10,417 nt of DNA from JAKFWF01 sp041745515 (GTDB lineage: Bacteria > Pseudomonadota > Alphaproteobacteria > Rhizobiales > Hyphomicrobiaceae): positions 1 to 10,417 of the forward strand of contig JBGTIU010000031.1 of assembly GCA_041745515.1 (NCBI GenBank). The letters are read 5' to 3'. The notes below the pieces were generated by a model. The model did not search any database. It had not been told where the DNA came from and worked only from the letters and a program-made list of their open reading frames with translations. The position numbers and the translations under genes are program-made. This document shows, in pieces, positions 1 through 6,596 of this stretch. Numbering within the stretch: the first letter of the stretch is position 1; each line of letters opens with the position of its first letter.

Positions 1-354
1 CTGGTGGTCGCCGCTGCCGCGCCGCCGGCCGTCAGCGCGATCCGGCCGTTCCTGGCGCCTAGCCTGTCGCGCGAAGAGGAGGAGCGGGCCATGGGCCTGC
101 ACGCCATGGGCGAGGGGCAGCTCAGTCGAGGCAATGTCTACGCCGCGCGCAAGTTCTTCGAACGGGCCGCTGAAGCCGGCCTGCCCAAGAGCGCGCTGGC
201 TCTCGCCGATACCTATGATCCAACCGAACTGGCGAAGCTCAAGATCGTCGGTCTGCAGCCCGATCACGAGGCCGCGCGCAAGTGGTACGAGCGGGCGCAG
301 GAACTCGGTGTCGCGGTGGCAACCGATCGCTTGCGCCGTCTAGGAAGCCGATAG
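1..354 (+). CDS. C-terminal part of a Sel1/TPR-like repeat protein (5' end outside window)
   Basis: The reading frame is open from the first base and stops with TAG at 352-354, so only the last 117 residues are seen and the true start lies upstream. The segment GNVYAARKFFERAAEAGLPKSALALADTYD, followed by HEAARKWYERAQELGVAVA, has the helix-turn-helix spacing and Ala/Gly/Tyr pattern of Sel1-like (TPR-type) repeats. Such repeats form protein-protein interaction solenoids. The last residues (DRLRRLGSR) are a basic tail. The cellular role cannot be told from this fragment. It lies 75 bases before the ankyrin remnant and shows no functional link to the antiporter operon. Assignment to the repeat class is fairly safe; a specific function is not. 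Confidence 0.7.
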   Translation: MVVAAAAPPAVSAIRPFLAPSLSREEEERAMGLHAMGEGQLSRGNVYAARKFFERAAEAGLPKSALALADTYDPTELAKLKIVGLQPDHEAARKWYERAQELGVAVATDRLRRLGSR

Positions 355-429
355 CGTTGGGCGCGGAGCCAACCGCACCGCCCTGGGGACCCCGGCTCTC
401 GCCACGCGGGATGATGAATTGGAGGATTG

Positions 430-762
430 GTGACAACTTGCGTTCAGACGCTTTCAGTTGCTACGCGCACGGCATGCGTATTGGCCGTGTTAACGGTACT
501 GCTGTCTGTCGCGGTTTTGGCGCAAACGCCGCCGAGCACATCGGAGGTCGCGGCCTACTCCGGGCTGCATAACGCCGCCGTGCAGGGTAACGCGACCGAG
601 ATCCGTGCGTTGCTCGCCGGCCGGGCCGATCCGAACATCAGAGACGCTCACGGCCGTACGCCGCTGCATGTGGCACTTTCGGCTCGCATTCGACGCGGTG
701 CGTGCGCTTGTTGCCGGCAGCGCCGCCAGGCCGAACTGGCTGATCGTTGCAGCATCAGCTAA
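430..762 (+). pseudogene. Broken secreted ankyrin-repeat protein gene
   Basis: A GGAGG at 421-425 precedes GTG at 430 (a TTG at 427 is too close to it). The product begins with a clear signal peptide: a hydrophobic core of about 17 residues (ACVLAVLTVLLSVAVLA) and a likely cleavage after AVLA, before QTPP. One ankyrin unit follows (GLHNAAVQGNATEIRALLAGRADPN), then the start of a second (DAHGRTPLHVA). After about position 685 the sequence in this frame turns into Cys/Arg-rich residues and ends at 762. The +1 frame resumes ankyrin-like sequence right there (FDAVRALVAG, then PNWLIVAASAN), but this also decays after about 760. This is best explained by a frameshift of +1 or -2 near 685-690 plus later deletion. 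A short functional periplasmic protein with one repeat cannot be excluded. Confidence 0.6.
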
Positions 763-860
763 CAGGAAGCCGATCGCCGCCCCTTCGTCGGAACGTTGCA
801 ACGCAGGCGATCGGTGTTGCCCAAGGCTCAGACCGAGGTTAACGTAGCCCCTCCGTCGAA

Positions 861-889
861 TTCAAACGAACGACCAGCTGCGCTACACT
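861..889 (+). promoter_or_regulatory. Possible sigma70-type promoter of the antiporter operon
   Basis: TTCAAA at 861-866 and TACACT at 884-889 are separated by 17 bases, and each matches the -35/-10 consensus at 4 of 6 positions. Transcription would start near 896, giving a leader of about 38 bases before mnhE. This is the only gap (763-933) upstream of the operon, so a promoter is expected here. The match itself is weak. I saw no operator-like repeat or riboswitch in the rest of the gap. Confidence 0.3.
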
Positions 890-919
890 CCCTGCAGGTC
901 CATAAGGTAGCGGTTCGGC

Positions 920-928
920 AGGGGGGAA
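920..928 (+). promoter_or_regulatory. Ribosome binding site of mnhE
   Basis: The purine run AGGGGGGAA ends five bases before ATG 934. It decides that start against an upstream in-frame start at 796, which would add 46 residues of non-membrane sequence absent from the MnhE family. Confidence 0.7.
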
Positions 929-933
929 ACGCT

Positions 934-1407
934 ATGCGCTTGGTAAGCCTGACAGTTGTCCTTTTTCTGTTCTGGCTCGCGCTCTCAGGACACTACACAC
1001 CGTTTCTTCTGGCTGCTGGCGTGGGCTCGGCGGTCCTGTGTGCGCTCGTGGCGGCGCGCTTGCGGATTGCCGATGCTGAGGGGCATCCCGTGCATCTCGT
1101 GCGGGGCGCGCTCACCTACATCCCATGGCTATTGTGGGAGATTGCCAAGTCGGCCTGGATCGTAACCAAGGTCACTCTCCATCCGCGGTTGCCGATCTCG
1201 CCCACCATGACCAAGGTCATCGCCAGCCAGAAGACCGGCGTGTGCATTGCGACCTACGCCAACTCGATCACGCTGACCCCGGGCACTATCACCACCGGCG
1301 TCAAGGGCAATGTGCTCACCGTACATGCGCTGGTGCGGGACGGCGCGGCAGATCTGGAAGGTGGCGGCATGGACGCCCGCGTCAGCCAGTTCGAAAGGAG
1401 CGCCTGA
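934..1407 (+). CDS. mnhE: Na+/H+ (or K+/H+) antiporter subunit E, MnhE/MrpE family
   Basis: This is a 157-residue membrane subunit of the Mrp/Mnh multisubunit cation/proton antiporter, equivalent to MbhA in the archaeal Mbh complex. The length is typical of the family (about 160). Hydrophobic segments lie at about residues 1-18, 22-42 and 57-80. The family signature NSITLTPGT is at 110-118, followed by VHAL at 130-133 in the cytoplasmic C-terminal half. MrpE is thought to be needed for assembly and full activity; it is not one of the antiporter-like ion-path subunits. It is the first gene of the operon. Its TGA overlaps the ATG of mnhF by one base (TGATG), and an AAAGGAG at 1394-1400 inside mnhE serves the next gene. 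Family assignment is secure. Confidence 0.93.
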   Translation: MRLVSLTVVLFLFWLALSGHYTPFLLAAGVGSAVLCALVAARLRIADAEGHPVHLVRGALTYIPWLLWEIAKSAWIVTKVTLHPRLPISPTMTKVIASQKTGVCIATYANSITLTPGTITTGVKGNVLTVHALVRDGAADLEGGGMDARVSQFERSA

Positions 1408-1685
1408 TGTTCGCAGCCGCCGCTTGCGCCGTCCTGGTCGCCCTCGTGCTCGCAGTGGCGCGCGCGCTCAAGGGTCCAACCGTGTTCGACCGCGTGCTGG
1501 CCGGCAACACCGTGGGGACCCTCGCGATCCTGTTGCTGGCCGTGGTCGGGTTCTTGACCGGCCGCCCCGAGTGGCTCGATATCGCCATCACCTATGGCTT
1601 GCTGAACGTGATCTCGACGTTGGCGATACTCAAATTCTTCCGTCACGGCGATCTCGCCTATGACGCCGAGGAGGACACGTCATGA
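1407..1685 (+). CDS. mnhF: Antiporter subunit F, MnhF/MrpF family
   Basis: This small 92-residue membrane protein has three predicted helices (about 2-20, 33-52 and 56-75). The family motif GPTVFDRVLAGNT occupies residues 23-35, with an acidic residue (D28) at the cytoplasmic end of helix 1. It corresponds to MrpF/MbhB, one of the small subunits thought to contribute to the cation-translocating part of the complex. The start ATG 1407 is coupled to the mnhE stop and has a strong AAAGGAG 6 bases upstream. The 3' end overlaps mnhG in an ATGA. The C-terminus is acidic (DAEEDTS). The assignment rests on size, motif and position between E and G. Confidence 0.93.
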   Translation: MFAAAACAVLVALVLAVARALKGPTVFDRVLAGNTVGTLAILLLAVVGFLTGRPEWLDIAITYGLLNVISTLAILKFFRHGDLAYDAEEDTS

Positions 1686-2038
1686 TGCAACCCATGCTCG
1701 ATATCGTGAGCTGGGCGCTGATTCTCTCCGGCTCCTTCTTCACGGTTGTGGGGGCCATCGGCCTCGTGCGCATGCCAGATGTCTATACGCGCATGCACGC
1801 GGCGAGCGTCACCGACACGCTCGGCGCCGGTCTGCTCCTGGCCGGTCTCATGGTGCAGGCTGGGCTCGGCCTCGTGAGCCTGAAGCTGCTCTTCATTCTG
1901 GTGCTGTTCTTTTTCATGGGCCCAGTCGCCACGCACGCGCTCGCGCAAGCGGCCCTTCATGCGGGCGTGAGGCCGCAACTCTCGGAGGATCGTACGGATC
2001 GGCTGGAACAGCCCGAGGTTGAGGGGAGGCAGCCATAG
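1682..2038 (+). CDS. mnhG: Antiporter subunit G, MnhG/MrpG family
   Basis: This is a 118-residue subunit with three predicted helices (about 7-28, 45-62 and 65-88). The highly conserved MnhG loop GLVRMPDVYTRMHAAS is at residues 27-42, followed by TDTLG. It matches MrpG/MbhC. Start codon choice is between ATG 1682, in the ATGA overlap with mnhF, and ATG 1685; GAGGAGG at 1668-1674 serves either. The C-terminal tail (about 96-118) is hydrophilic and variable. The TAG stop at 2036-2038 sits inside the sequence ATAG, where the next gene would be expected to start. A G at 2037 would give that gene an ATG but extend MnhG by eight residues, to a TGA at 2060-2062. Confidence 0.92.
   Translation: MMQPMLDIVSWALILSGSFFTVVGAIGLVRMPDVYTRMHAASVTDTLGAGLLLAGLMVQAGLGLVSLKLLFILVLFFFMGPVATHALAQAALHAGVRPQLSEDRTDRLEQPEVEGRQP
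2022..2029 (+). promoter_or_regulatory. Strong ribosome binding site pointing to an ATA start codon
   Basis: AGGGGAGG lies at 2022-2029, five bases before ATA at 2035-2037. The first ATG in the following frame is at 2053, 23 bases from this site, too far for normal use. An in-frame TGA at 2020-2022 rules out any start further upstream. The site therefore suggests initiation at ATA 2035, or a sequencing or mutational change there. Confidence 0.5.
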
Positions 2039-2598
2039 AAGCTTTCATCAACATGGTGCTGCTGACCCTGCTTGCCGTCGTCACGATCGGTGTCGTGCGG
2101 ACGCGCAACCTGTTCGGCGTTGTCGTGCTCGCCGGCATCTACAGCCTCCTGATGGCGAGCGTACTGATTGTGCTCGATGCCGTCGATGTGGCGATGACCG
2201 AGGCCGCCGTCGGCGCGGGTGTTTCCACCGTCCTTCTCCTCGCCACGCTGCATCTCACAAAGTCGATGGAGTATCCGCAGCCGCGCAAGGCCTACCTGCC
2301 GCTGTTCGTCGCTGTCGGCACCGGTGCGGCGATTGTTTGGGGAACCTACAGCCTGCCGCCCTTCGGGACGCCCGACAACGTCATCCACAAGCACGTCGTG
2401 CCCCGCTACCTGGCTGACTCCGTCAAGGAGACGATGGTTCCCAACGTGGTGACCTCGGTGCTGGCCGACTACCGCGGCTACGACACCCTCGGTGAGACCA
2501 CCGTCATCTTCACCGCTGGCATTGGTGTGCTGCTCCTGCTCAAGGGGCGAAGGCGTCGGCGTCACGAGGACCGGCCTGGTGAGGGGGGAGCGACGTGA
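2035..2598 (+). CDS. MbhD+MbhE-like antiporter subunit (DUF4040; detached MrpA C-terminal module)
   Basis: The product is 187 residues from ATA 2035 (reads I/M-EAFINMVLL) or 181 from the first ATG, 2053. Numbering here is from ATG 2053. Residues 1-70 carry an MbhD/DUF4040 domain with three helices and the signature DAVDVAMTEAAVGAG, including E50. A fourth helix follows (about 82-97), then a loop with PNVVTSVLADYRGYDTLGETTV (129-151). That loop matches the MbhE-like domain, with D139, R141, D144 and E148, and leads into a last helix. In classical Mrp systems both domains form the C-terminal end of MrpA; in archaeal Mbh they are two genes; here they are one separate gene. They contribute to the cation path. 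The C-terminus is very basic (RRRRRHEDR). The 3' end overlaps mnhB as GTGA. I chose 2035 because of the ribosome site and the overlap pattern of the operon; 2053 is the conservative call. Confidence 0.82.
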   Translation: MEAFINMVLLTLLAVVTIGVVRTRNLFGVVVLAGIYSLLMASVLIVLDAVDVAMTEAAVGAGVSTVLLLATLHLTKSMEYPQPRKAYLPLFVAVGTGAAIVWGTYSLPPFGTPDNVIHKHVVPRYLADSVKETMVPNVVTSVLADYRGYDTLGETTVIFTAGIGVLLLLKGRRRRRHEDRPGEGGAT

Positions 2599-3011
2599 AG
2601 CTCGACCTCATCTTGCGCATCGGCGTCAAGTTTCTCCTGCCGTTCGTCCTCCTCTTCGCCCTTTATGTCCAGTTCCACGGTGAACTCGGGCCGGGAGGGG
2701 GCTTCCAGGCCGGCGTTATCACGGCCGGCATGGTCATTCTCTATGCCATCATCTTCGGGGTCGACGCTGCCAAGCGGATCGCGCCGCAGCGCATGGTCGA
2801 ATTCATGGTGCCATTGGGCGTACTAATTTTTGCCGGCACCGGGGTGGCCGGTCTGCTGCTCGGGAAGAACTTCCTCGACTATTCCGTACTGGCGCACGAC
2901 GCACCGCATGGCCGCGAACTCGGGATCTTCCTGGTCGAGCTCGGTGTGCTGATCACGGTCTCAGGCACGATGACCGCGCTCTTTTACGCCTTCTCCGAGC
3001 GAGGGCGCTGA
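2595..3011 (+). CDS. mnhB: Antiporter subunit B, MnhB/MrpB family
   Basis: This is a 138-residue membrane subunit of the MnhB domain family, equivalent to MbhF. The start is GTG 2595, overlapping the previous stop as GTGA, with a GAGGGGGGAG purine run at 2581-2590. Helix 1 (about 9-26) is followed by the family signature H28-GELGPGGGFQAG (32-40), then further helices at about 41-56, 70-88 and 108-131. The polar HG...PGGGF loop is the hallmark of MrpB and lies near the proposed ion path. The length is normal for a stand-alone MrpB (about 140). It ends in the TGATG junction with mnhC. Confidence 0.93.
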   Translation: MKLDLILRIGVKFLLPFVLLFALYVQFHGELGPGGGFQAGVITAGMVILYAIIFGVDAAKRIAPQRMVEFMVPLGVLIFAGTGVAGLLLGKNFLDYSVLAHDAPHGRELGIFLVELGVLITVSGTMTALFYAFSERGR

Positions 3012-3376
3012 TGCAGCACGTGAAGACATTCATCGGACACTACAATTACTTCATCACGATCTTTCTGATGGTGTCGGGGCTCTACATCGTCATCGCCCGC
3101 GGCAACATGATCAAGAAGCTGGTGGGCCTCGCGCTGTTCCAGACCTCGGTCTATCTGCTCTACGTCGAGCCGGGCAAGATCATCGGCGGCACAGCGCCGA
3201 TCCTGGATCCGGCCTTCAAGGTCTACTCCAATCCGCTGCCGCACGTGCTGATCCTGACGGCGATCGTGGTCGGCGTGGCGACGCTGGCACTCGGCCTCGC
3301 AATCGTCGCGCGCATTCACGAAGCCTACGGCACCATCGAGGAGGACGAGATTTTCGCTCGGGAAGCGCAGGAATGA
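3011..3376 (+). CDS. mnhC: Antiporter subunit C, MnhC/MrpC family (NuoK-like)
   Basis: This 121-residue, three-helix protein is homologous to complex I subunit NuoK and to MbhG. Helices lie at about 12-30, 33-52 and 77-102. The MrpC hallmark NPLPHVLILTAIVVG is at 74-88. NuoK/MrpC subunits sit next to MrpA/D-type subunits and help conduct protons. The gene starts with the ATG of TGATG at 3009-3013, behind a GAGCGAGGG at 2997-3005, and overlaps mnhD by an ATGA. An acidic C-terminal tail (TIEEDEIFAREAQE) extends past the last helix. Confidence 0.93.
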   Translation: MQHVKTFIGHYNYFITIFLMVSGLYIVIARGNMIKKLVGLALFQTSVYLLYVEPGKIIGGTAPILDPAFKVYSNPLPHVLILTAIVVGVATLALGLAIVARIHEAYGTIEEDEIFAREAQE

Positions 3377-4872
3377 CGAGGATCGATGTCATCCAGCACC
3401 TTCCCTCCCTGCAGGTCGTCATTCCGCTTCTGGGCGCCGTGCTCACGGCTTTCCTGCGCCGCGGCACCTTGGCGTGGGGCCTCGCTGCCGTGGTCACCTG
3501 GCTGATGCCGGTCATCGCTGGCGCACTGCTTTTGCAAGTGCTGCAGGATGGGCCGATCTCCTACCATCTCGGCGGCTGGCCGCCGCCCTGGGGCATCGAG
3601 TATCGCGTCGACGTGCTGAGCGCATTCGTGCTGTTGCTGGTGTCCGCGGTTAGCGCCGTGATGATGCCTTTCGCGCGCCGCAGCGTGGCTTTCGAGATCG
3701 AGGGCGACAAGCAGGCGTGGTTCTATACCATGTACCTGCTTTGCCTTACGGGCCTGCTCGGCATCACCATCACCGGCGATGCCTTCAACGCCTTCGTATT
3801 TCTCGAAATCTCGTCACTCTCGACCTACGTTTTGATCGCCATGGGCAGGGATCGGCGTGCGCTGCTCGCCTCCTATCAGTACCTGATCATGGGAACCATC
3901 GGCGCGACGTTCTACGTGATCGGTATCGGCCTGCTCTATCTCGTCACCGGCAGCCTCAACATGGTCGACATCGCGAGCCGCCTCGGGTCGGCTTCGGTCG
4001 AGCAGTTCCAGCCGATCGTGGTGGCGCTGGCCTTCCTCACGGTTGGCATCAGCCTGAAGCTTGCACTCTTTCCGCTGCACGTCTGGCTGCCCAATGCCTA
4101 CGCCTACGCTCCCTCATTCGCCACAGCGTTCCTGGCGGCGACGGCGACCAAGGTCGCGGTCTACTTATTCCTGCGCATCTTCTTCTCCATTTTCGGCGTC
4201 GCCATCAGCCTGGACGCTCTCCGGGTCTTTGACGTTCTGCTCGCGCTTTCGCTGTCCGCCATGTTCCTGGCCTCGATTCTGGCGGTGTACGAGCAGAATC
4301 TGAAGCGCATGCTGGCGTATTCGTCGGTTGCACAGATCGGCTACATCACCTTCGGGCTTAGCCTGGCAAACCAGAATGGGCTTACGGGCAGTATCGTCCA
4401 CCTCTTCAATCATGCAGTGATTAAGGGCGCGCTGTTTCTCGTGCTCGGCGCGGTGGTGTATCGCGCCGGCAGCGTGAAGCTCGCCGACCTCGGCGGGATC
4501 GGCCGCAAGATGCCGCTGACCTTCGCCGCGTTCGTGGTGGCCGGGCTGGGGCTCATCGGCACACCCGGCACGGCCGGCTTCATCTCAAAATGGTACCTGG
4601 CGCTCGGTGCGCTCGACAAAGGGCAGTGGCCGCTGGTGTTCCTGATCGTTGCCAGTTCGCTGGTTGCGCTCATCTACATTGGCCGTGTCGTCGAAGTCGC
4701 TTATTTCCATCCAACGTCCGAAGCGGCTGAGAAAGCGTCGGACCCGCCGCTCAATATGCTTCTGCCGATCCTGGCGCTTGCAGCGGCGACGATCTACTTC
4801 GGTTTCTTTACTGAGCTTTCGGCCGGTGCCGCCAGCAAGGCGGCGCAAGCCCTCATCGGGGGGCTCAAATGA
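3373..4872 (+). CDS. mnhD: Antiporter subunit D, MnhD/MrpD family (first copy)
   Basis: This is a 499-residue, roughly 14-helix proton-translocating subunit of the NuoL/M/N-MrpA/D superfamily, equivalent to MbhH. All key charged residues are visible: TM5 glutamate E145 (FLEISS), TM7 lysine K229 before the PLHVWLP motif (234-240), TM8 lysine K260 (TATKVAVY), H347 and K351 (FNHAVIKGALF), and TM12 lysine K406 (GFISKWY). The sequence AYAPSFATAFLAATATKVAVY is MrpD-like, not MrpA-like. This is therefore the canonical D subunit, expected to form a proton half-channel pair in the membrane. Length is normal (about 490-500). It is coupled by ATGA overlaps at both ends. Confidence 0.93.
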   Translation: MTRIDVIQHLPSLQVVIPLLGAVLTAFLRRGTLAWGLAAVVTWLMPVIAGALLLQVLQDGPISYHLGGWPPPWGIEYRVDVLSAFVLLLVSAVSAVMMPFARRSVAFEIEGDKQAWFYTMYLLCLTGLLGITITGDAFNAFVFLEISSLSTYVLIAMGRDRRALLASYQYLIMGTIGATFYVIGIGLLYLVTGSLNMVDIASRLGSASVEQFQPIVVALAFLTVGISLKLALFPLHVWLPNAYAYAPSFATAFLAATATKVAVYLFLRIFFSIFGVAISLDALRVFDVLLALSLSAMFLASILAVYEQNLKRMLAYSSVAQIGYITFGLSLANQNGLTGSIVHLFNHAVIKGALFLVLGAVVYRAGSVKLADLGGIGRKMPLTFAAFVVAGLGLIGTPGTAGFISKWYLALGALDKGQWPLVFLIVASSLVALIYIGRVVEVAYFHPTSEAAEKASDPPLNMLLPILALAAATIYFGFFTELSAGAASKAAQALIGGLK

Positions 4873-6341
4873 TGATCTCCTACCCGCCTGAGATCCTCGT
4901 CCTCGCTGCCGTCCTGATCCCGTTCATCGGCGCGCTGCTGATTCCGGTGTTCCACCGAGCGCCGAACCTGCGCGAGGCGGTCACGCTTGCTACGGCCGGC
5001 GCGCTCTTCCTCACCGTGCTCGGCCTGCTCGATCCCGTGCTTGCCGGCGCGCGTCCCGAGGCGATGAACATCGTGGTAGTGCCAGGGCTCGCGCTGGCCT
5101 TCAAGGTCGAGCCGCTCGGGATGCTTTTTGCGCTGGTTGCCTCCGCGCTCTGGATCGTGAACTCGATCTATTCCATCGGCTACATGCGGGGCAACGACGA
5201 GCCCCGCCAGACTTCCTACTATGTGTGCTTCGCCGTGGCGCTGGGCTGCACCATCGGTATCGCCTTCGCCAAGAACCTGTTCACGCTGTTCCTGTTCTAC
5301 GAGGGGTTGACGCTCTCGACCTATCCGCTCGTCACTCACAAGGCCACGCCCGACGCGATCCGTGGAGGCCGCATCTATCTTCTGCTTCTCCTCGGCACCT
5401 CGCTGGTGCTGTTGCTGCCGGCTATCGTCATCACCTGGGAGCTGGCCGGTACGATCGATTTCACTCCCGGCGGCATCCTGGAGGGCAAGGCGAGCGGCGC
5501 CGTGATCGGCCTGCTGCTCGCCCTCTACGCCTTCGGCATCGGCAAGGCCGCCCTCATGCCGCTGCACTTCTGGCTGCCGGCGGCCATGGTGGCGCCAACA
5601 CCGGTCAGCGCGCTACTCCACGCCGTGGCAGTCGTGAAGGCCGGCGTGTTCACCATCGTCAAGGTTGTGGTTTACGTGTTCGGGCTGGATACCTTGCGTG
5701 GCTCAGATCAGAGCGCGTGGTTGATCTACGTTGCGGGCGCCACCGTCGTCCTTGCCTCTCTCGTTGCCCTCCGGCAGGATAACCTCAAGAAGCTGCTTGC
5801 GTACTCCACAGTCTCGCAGCTCTCCTATGTGGTGCTTGCGGCAGCGATCCTTGCACCCATCTCGTTGATTGGCGCGGCCCTGCACATCGCCGCGCATGCG
5901 GTCAGCAAGATCACGCTGTTCTTTGCGGCCGGCTCGATCTACACGGCCGCGCACAAGACCGAGATCAGCGAGATGAAGGGTATCGGCCGCCGGATGCCCT
6001 GGACGATGGGCGCCTTCGCCATCGGGGCACTCAGCATGATTGGCCTGCCGCCAACCGCCGGCTTCCTCGGCAAGTGGTTCATGCTGACGGGCGCCATGCA
6101 GACGAGCCAATGGTTTGCCGTCGGCGTTATCGTCTTGAGCACTGTACTCAACGCGAGCTACTTCCTACCCATCGTGGTCACGGCATTTCTCCGCGAGCCC
6201 GACGACAACCCGCACGGCAAACACGGCGAGGCGCCTTGGCCGATCGTTCTCGCCCTGACCGCAACGGCGATCGGCACACTCGCGCTCTTCTGGCTGCCGG
6301 ACGTTCCCTTGGCGCTCGCAAAATCGATGCTTGAAAGGTGA
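4869..6341 (+). CDS. Second antiporter-like subunit, MnhD/MrpA-N-terminal (NuoL-like)
   Basis: This 490-residue, 14-helix protein belongs to the proton-conducting transporter superfamily. Conserved residues are E145 (FYEGLTLS, TM5), K226 before PLHFWLP (231-237), H251 and K257 in APTPVSALLHAVAVVKAG (242-259), K347 (HAVSKIT) and K402 (FLGKWF). The APTPVSALLHA..VKAG motif is the form found in NuoL and in the N-terminal half of MrpA, not in typical MrpD. I read this gene as the MrpA-like partner without MrpA's C-terminal extension, whose MbhD/MbhE part is encoded at 2035-2598. Automatic annotation would probably name it MnhD. Its start, ATG 4869 with GGGGGG at 4858-4863, overlaps mnhD by ATGA; ATG 4872 is an alternative. 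The next gene begins three bases after its stop. Confidence 0.88.
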   Translation: MMISYPPEILVLAAVLIPFIGALLIPVFHRAPNLREAVTLATAGALFLTVLGLLDPVLAGARPEAMNIVVVPGLALAFKVEPLGMLFALVASALWIVNSIYSIGYMRGNDEPRQTSYYVCFAVALGCTIGIAFAKNLFTLFLFYEGLTLSTYPLVTHKATPDAIRGGRIYLLLLLGTSLVLLLPAIVITWELAGTIDFTPGGILEGKASGAVIGLLLALYAFGIGKAALMPLHFWLPAAMVAPTPVSALLHAVAVVKAGVFTIVKVVVYVFGLDTLRGSDQSAWLIYVAGATVVLASLVALRQDNLKKLLAYSTVSQLSYVVLAAAILAPISLIGAALHIAAHAVSKITLFFAAGSIYTAAHKTEISEMKGIGRRMPWTMGAFAIGALSMIGLPPTAGFLGKWFMLTGAMQTSQWFAVGVIVLSTVLNASYFLPIVVTAFLREPDDNPHGKHGEAPWPIVLALTATAIGTLALFWLPDVPLALAKSMLER

Positions 6342-6344
6342 CGC

Positions 6345-6596
6345 ATGGCCGGACCTGAGCAGGATCATTGGCTGGCGCGGCCCTCGACGATACGGCTTCT
6401 GTGGGCCTTTTTCATCGTGGTCTTGGCAGCGCTTGTCGCACTGGACCTTGTCGTCGCGCATCACCCGAATTTCGACCTCGATAGCAGGTTCGGCTTCGGC
6501 GCCTGGTTCGGTTTCCTCTCCTGCGTCGTGCTCATCGTCTTCGCCAAGGCGCTGGGGGCATTCCTGAAGCGACCGGATACGTACTATGACCGCTAG
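6345..6596 (+). CDS. Small two-helix membrane protein within the antiporter operon
   Basis: This 83-residue protein has an N-terminal hydrophilic stretch (about 1-16), helix 1 at about 17-37, a short loop with HHPNFDLDSRFGFGAWFGF (39-57), helix 2 at about 52-72, and a polar tail ending KRPDTYYDR. I do not know a named family for it. From memory, similar small proteins with an H-P-x-F-x-x-D...FGF-x-x-W-x-GF pattern accompany Mrp-like clusters that carry three D-type subunits, but I cannot check this here. It starts three bases after the preceding gene (AAGG ahead of ATG) and overlaps the next by 11 bases. Co-translation suggests it is a structural or assembly subunit of the complex. Its charged loop could also interact with ions or partners. 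That it is a real gene is near certain; its function is unknown. Confidence 0.82.
   Translation: MAGPEQDHWLARPSTIRLLWAFFIVVLAALVALDLVVAHHPNFDLDSRFGFGAWFGFLSCVVLIVFAKALGAFLKRPDTYYDR

Noticed and set aside
356..373. GTTGG...CCAAC inverted repeat after the first gene as a terminator
   Set aside because: The stem is only five base pairs with an eight-base loop and no T run, so it is indistinguishable from chance in GC-rich DNA.
796..933. Longer N-terminus for mnhE starting at ATG 796
   Set aside because: It would add 46 hydrophilic residues not seen in MnhE proteins, while ATG 934 has a strong ribosome site and gives the usual length.
4794..5567. Long - strand open frame (257 codons) across the mnhD/second subunit junction
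   Set aside because: It lies antisense to two clear membrane-protein genes, has a low-complexity Asp/Gln/Arg/His-rich composition and no recognisable domain. It is a high-GC shadow frame.
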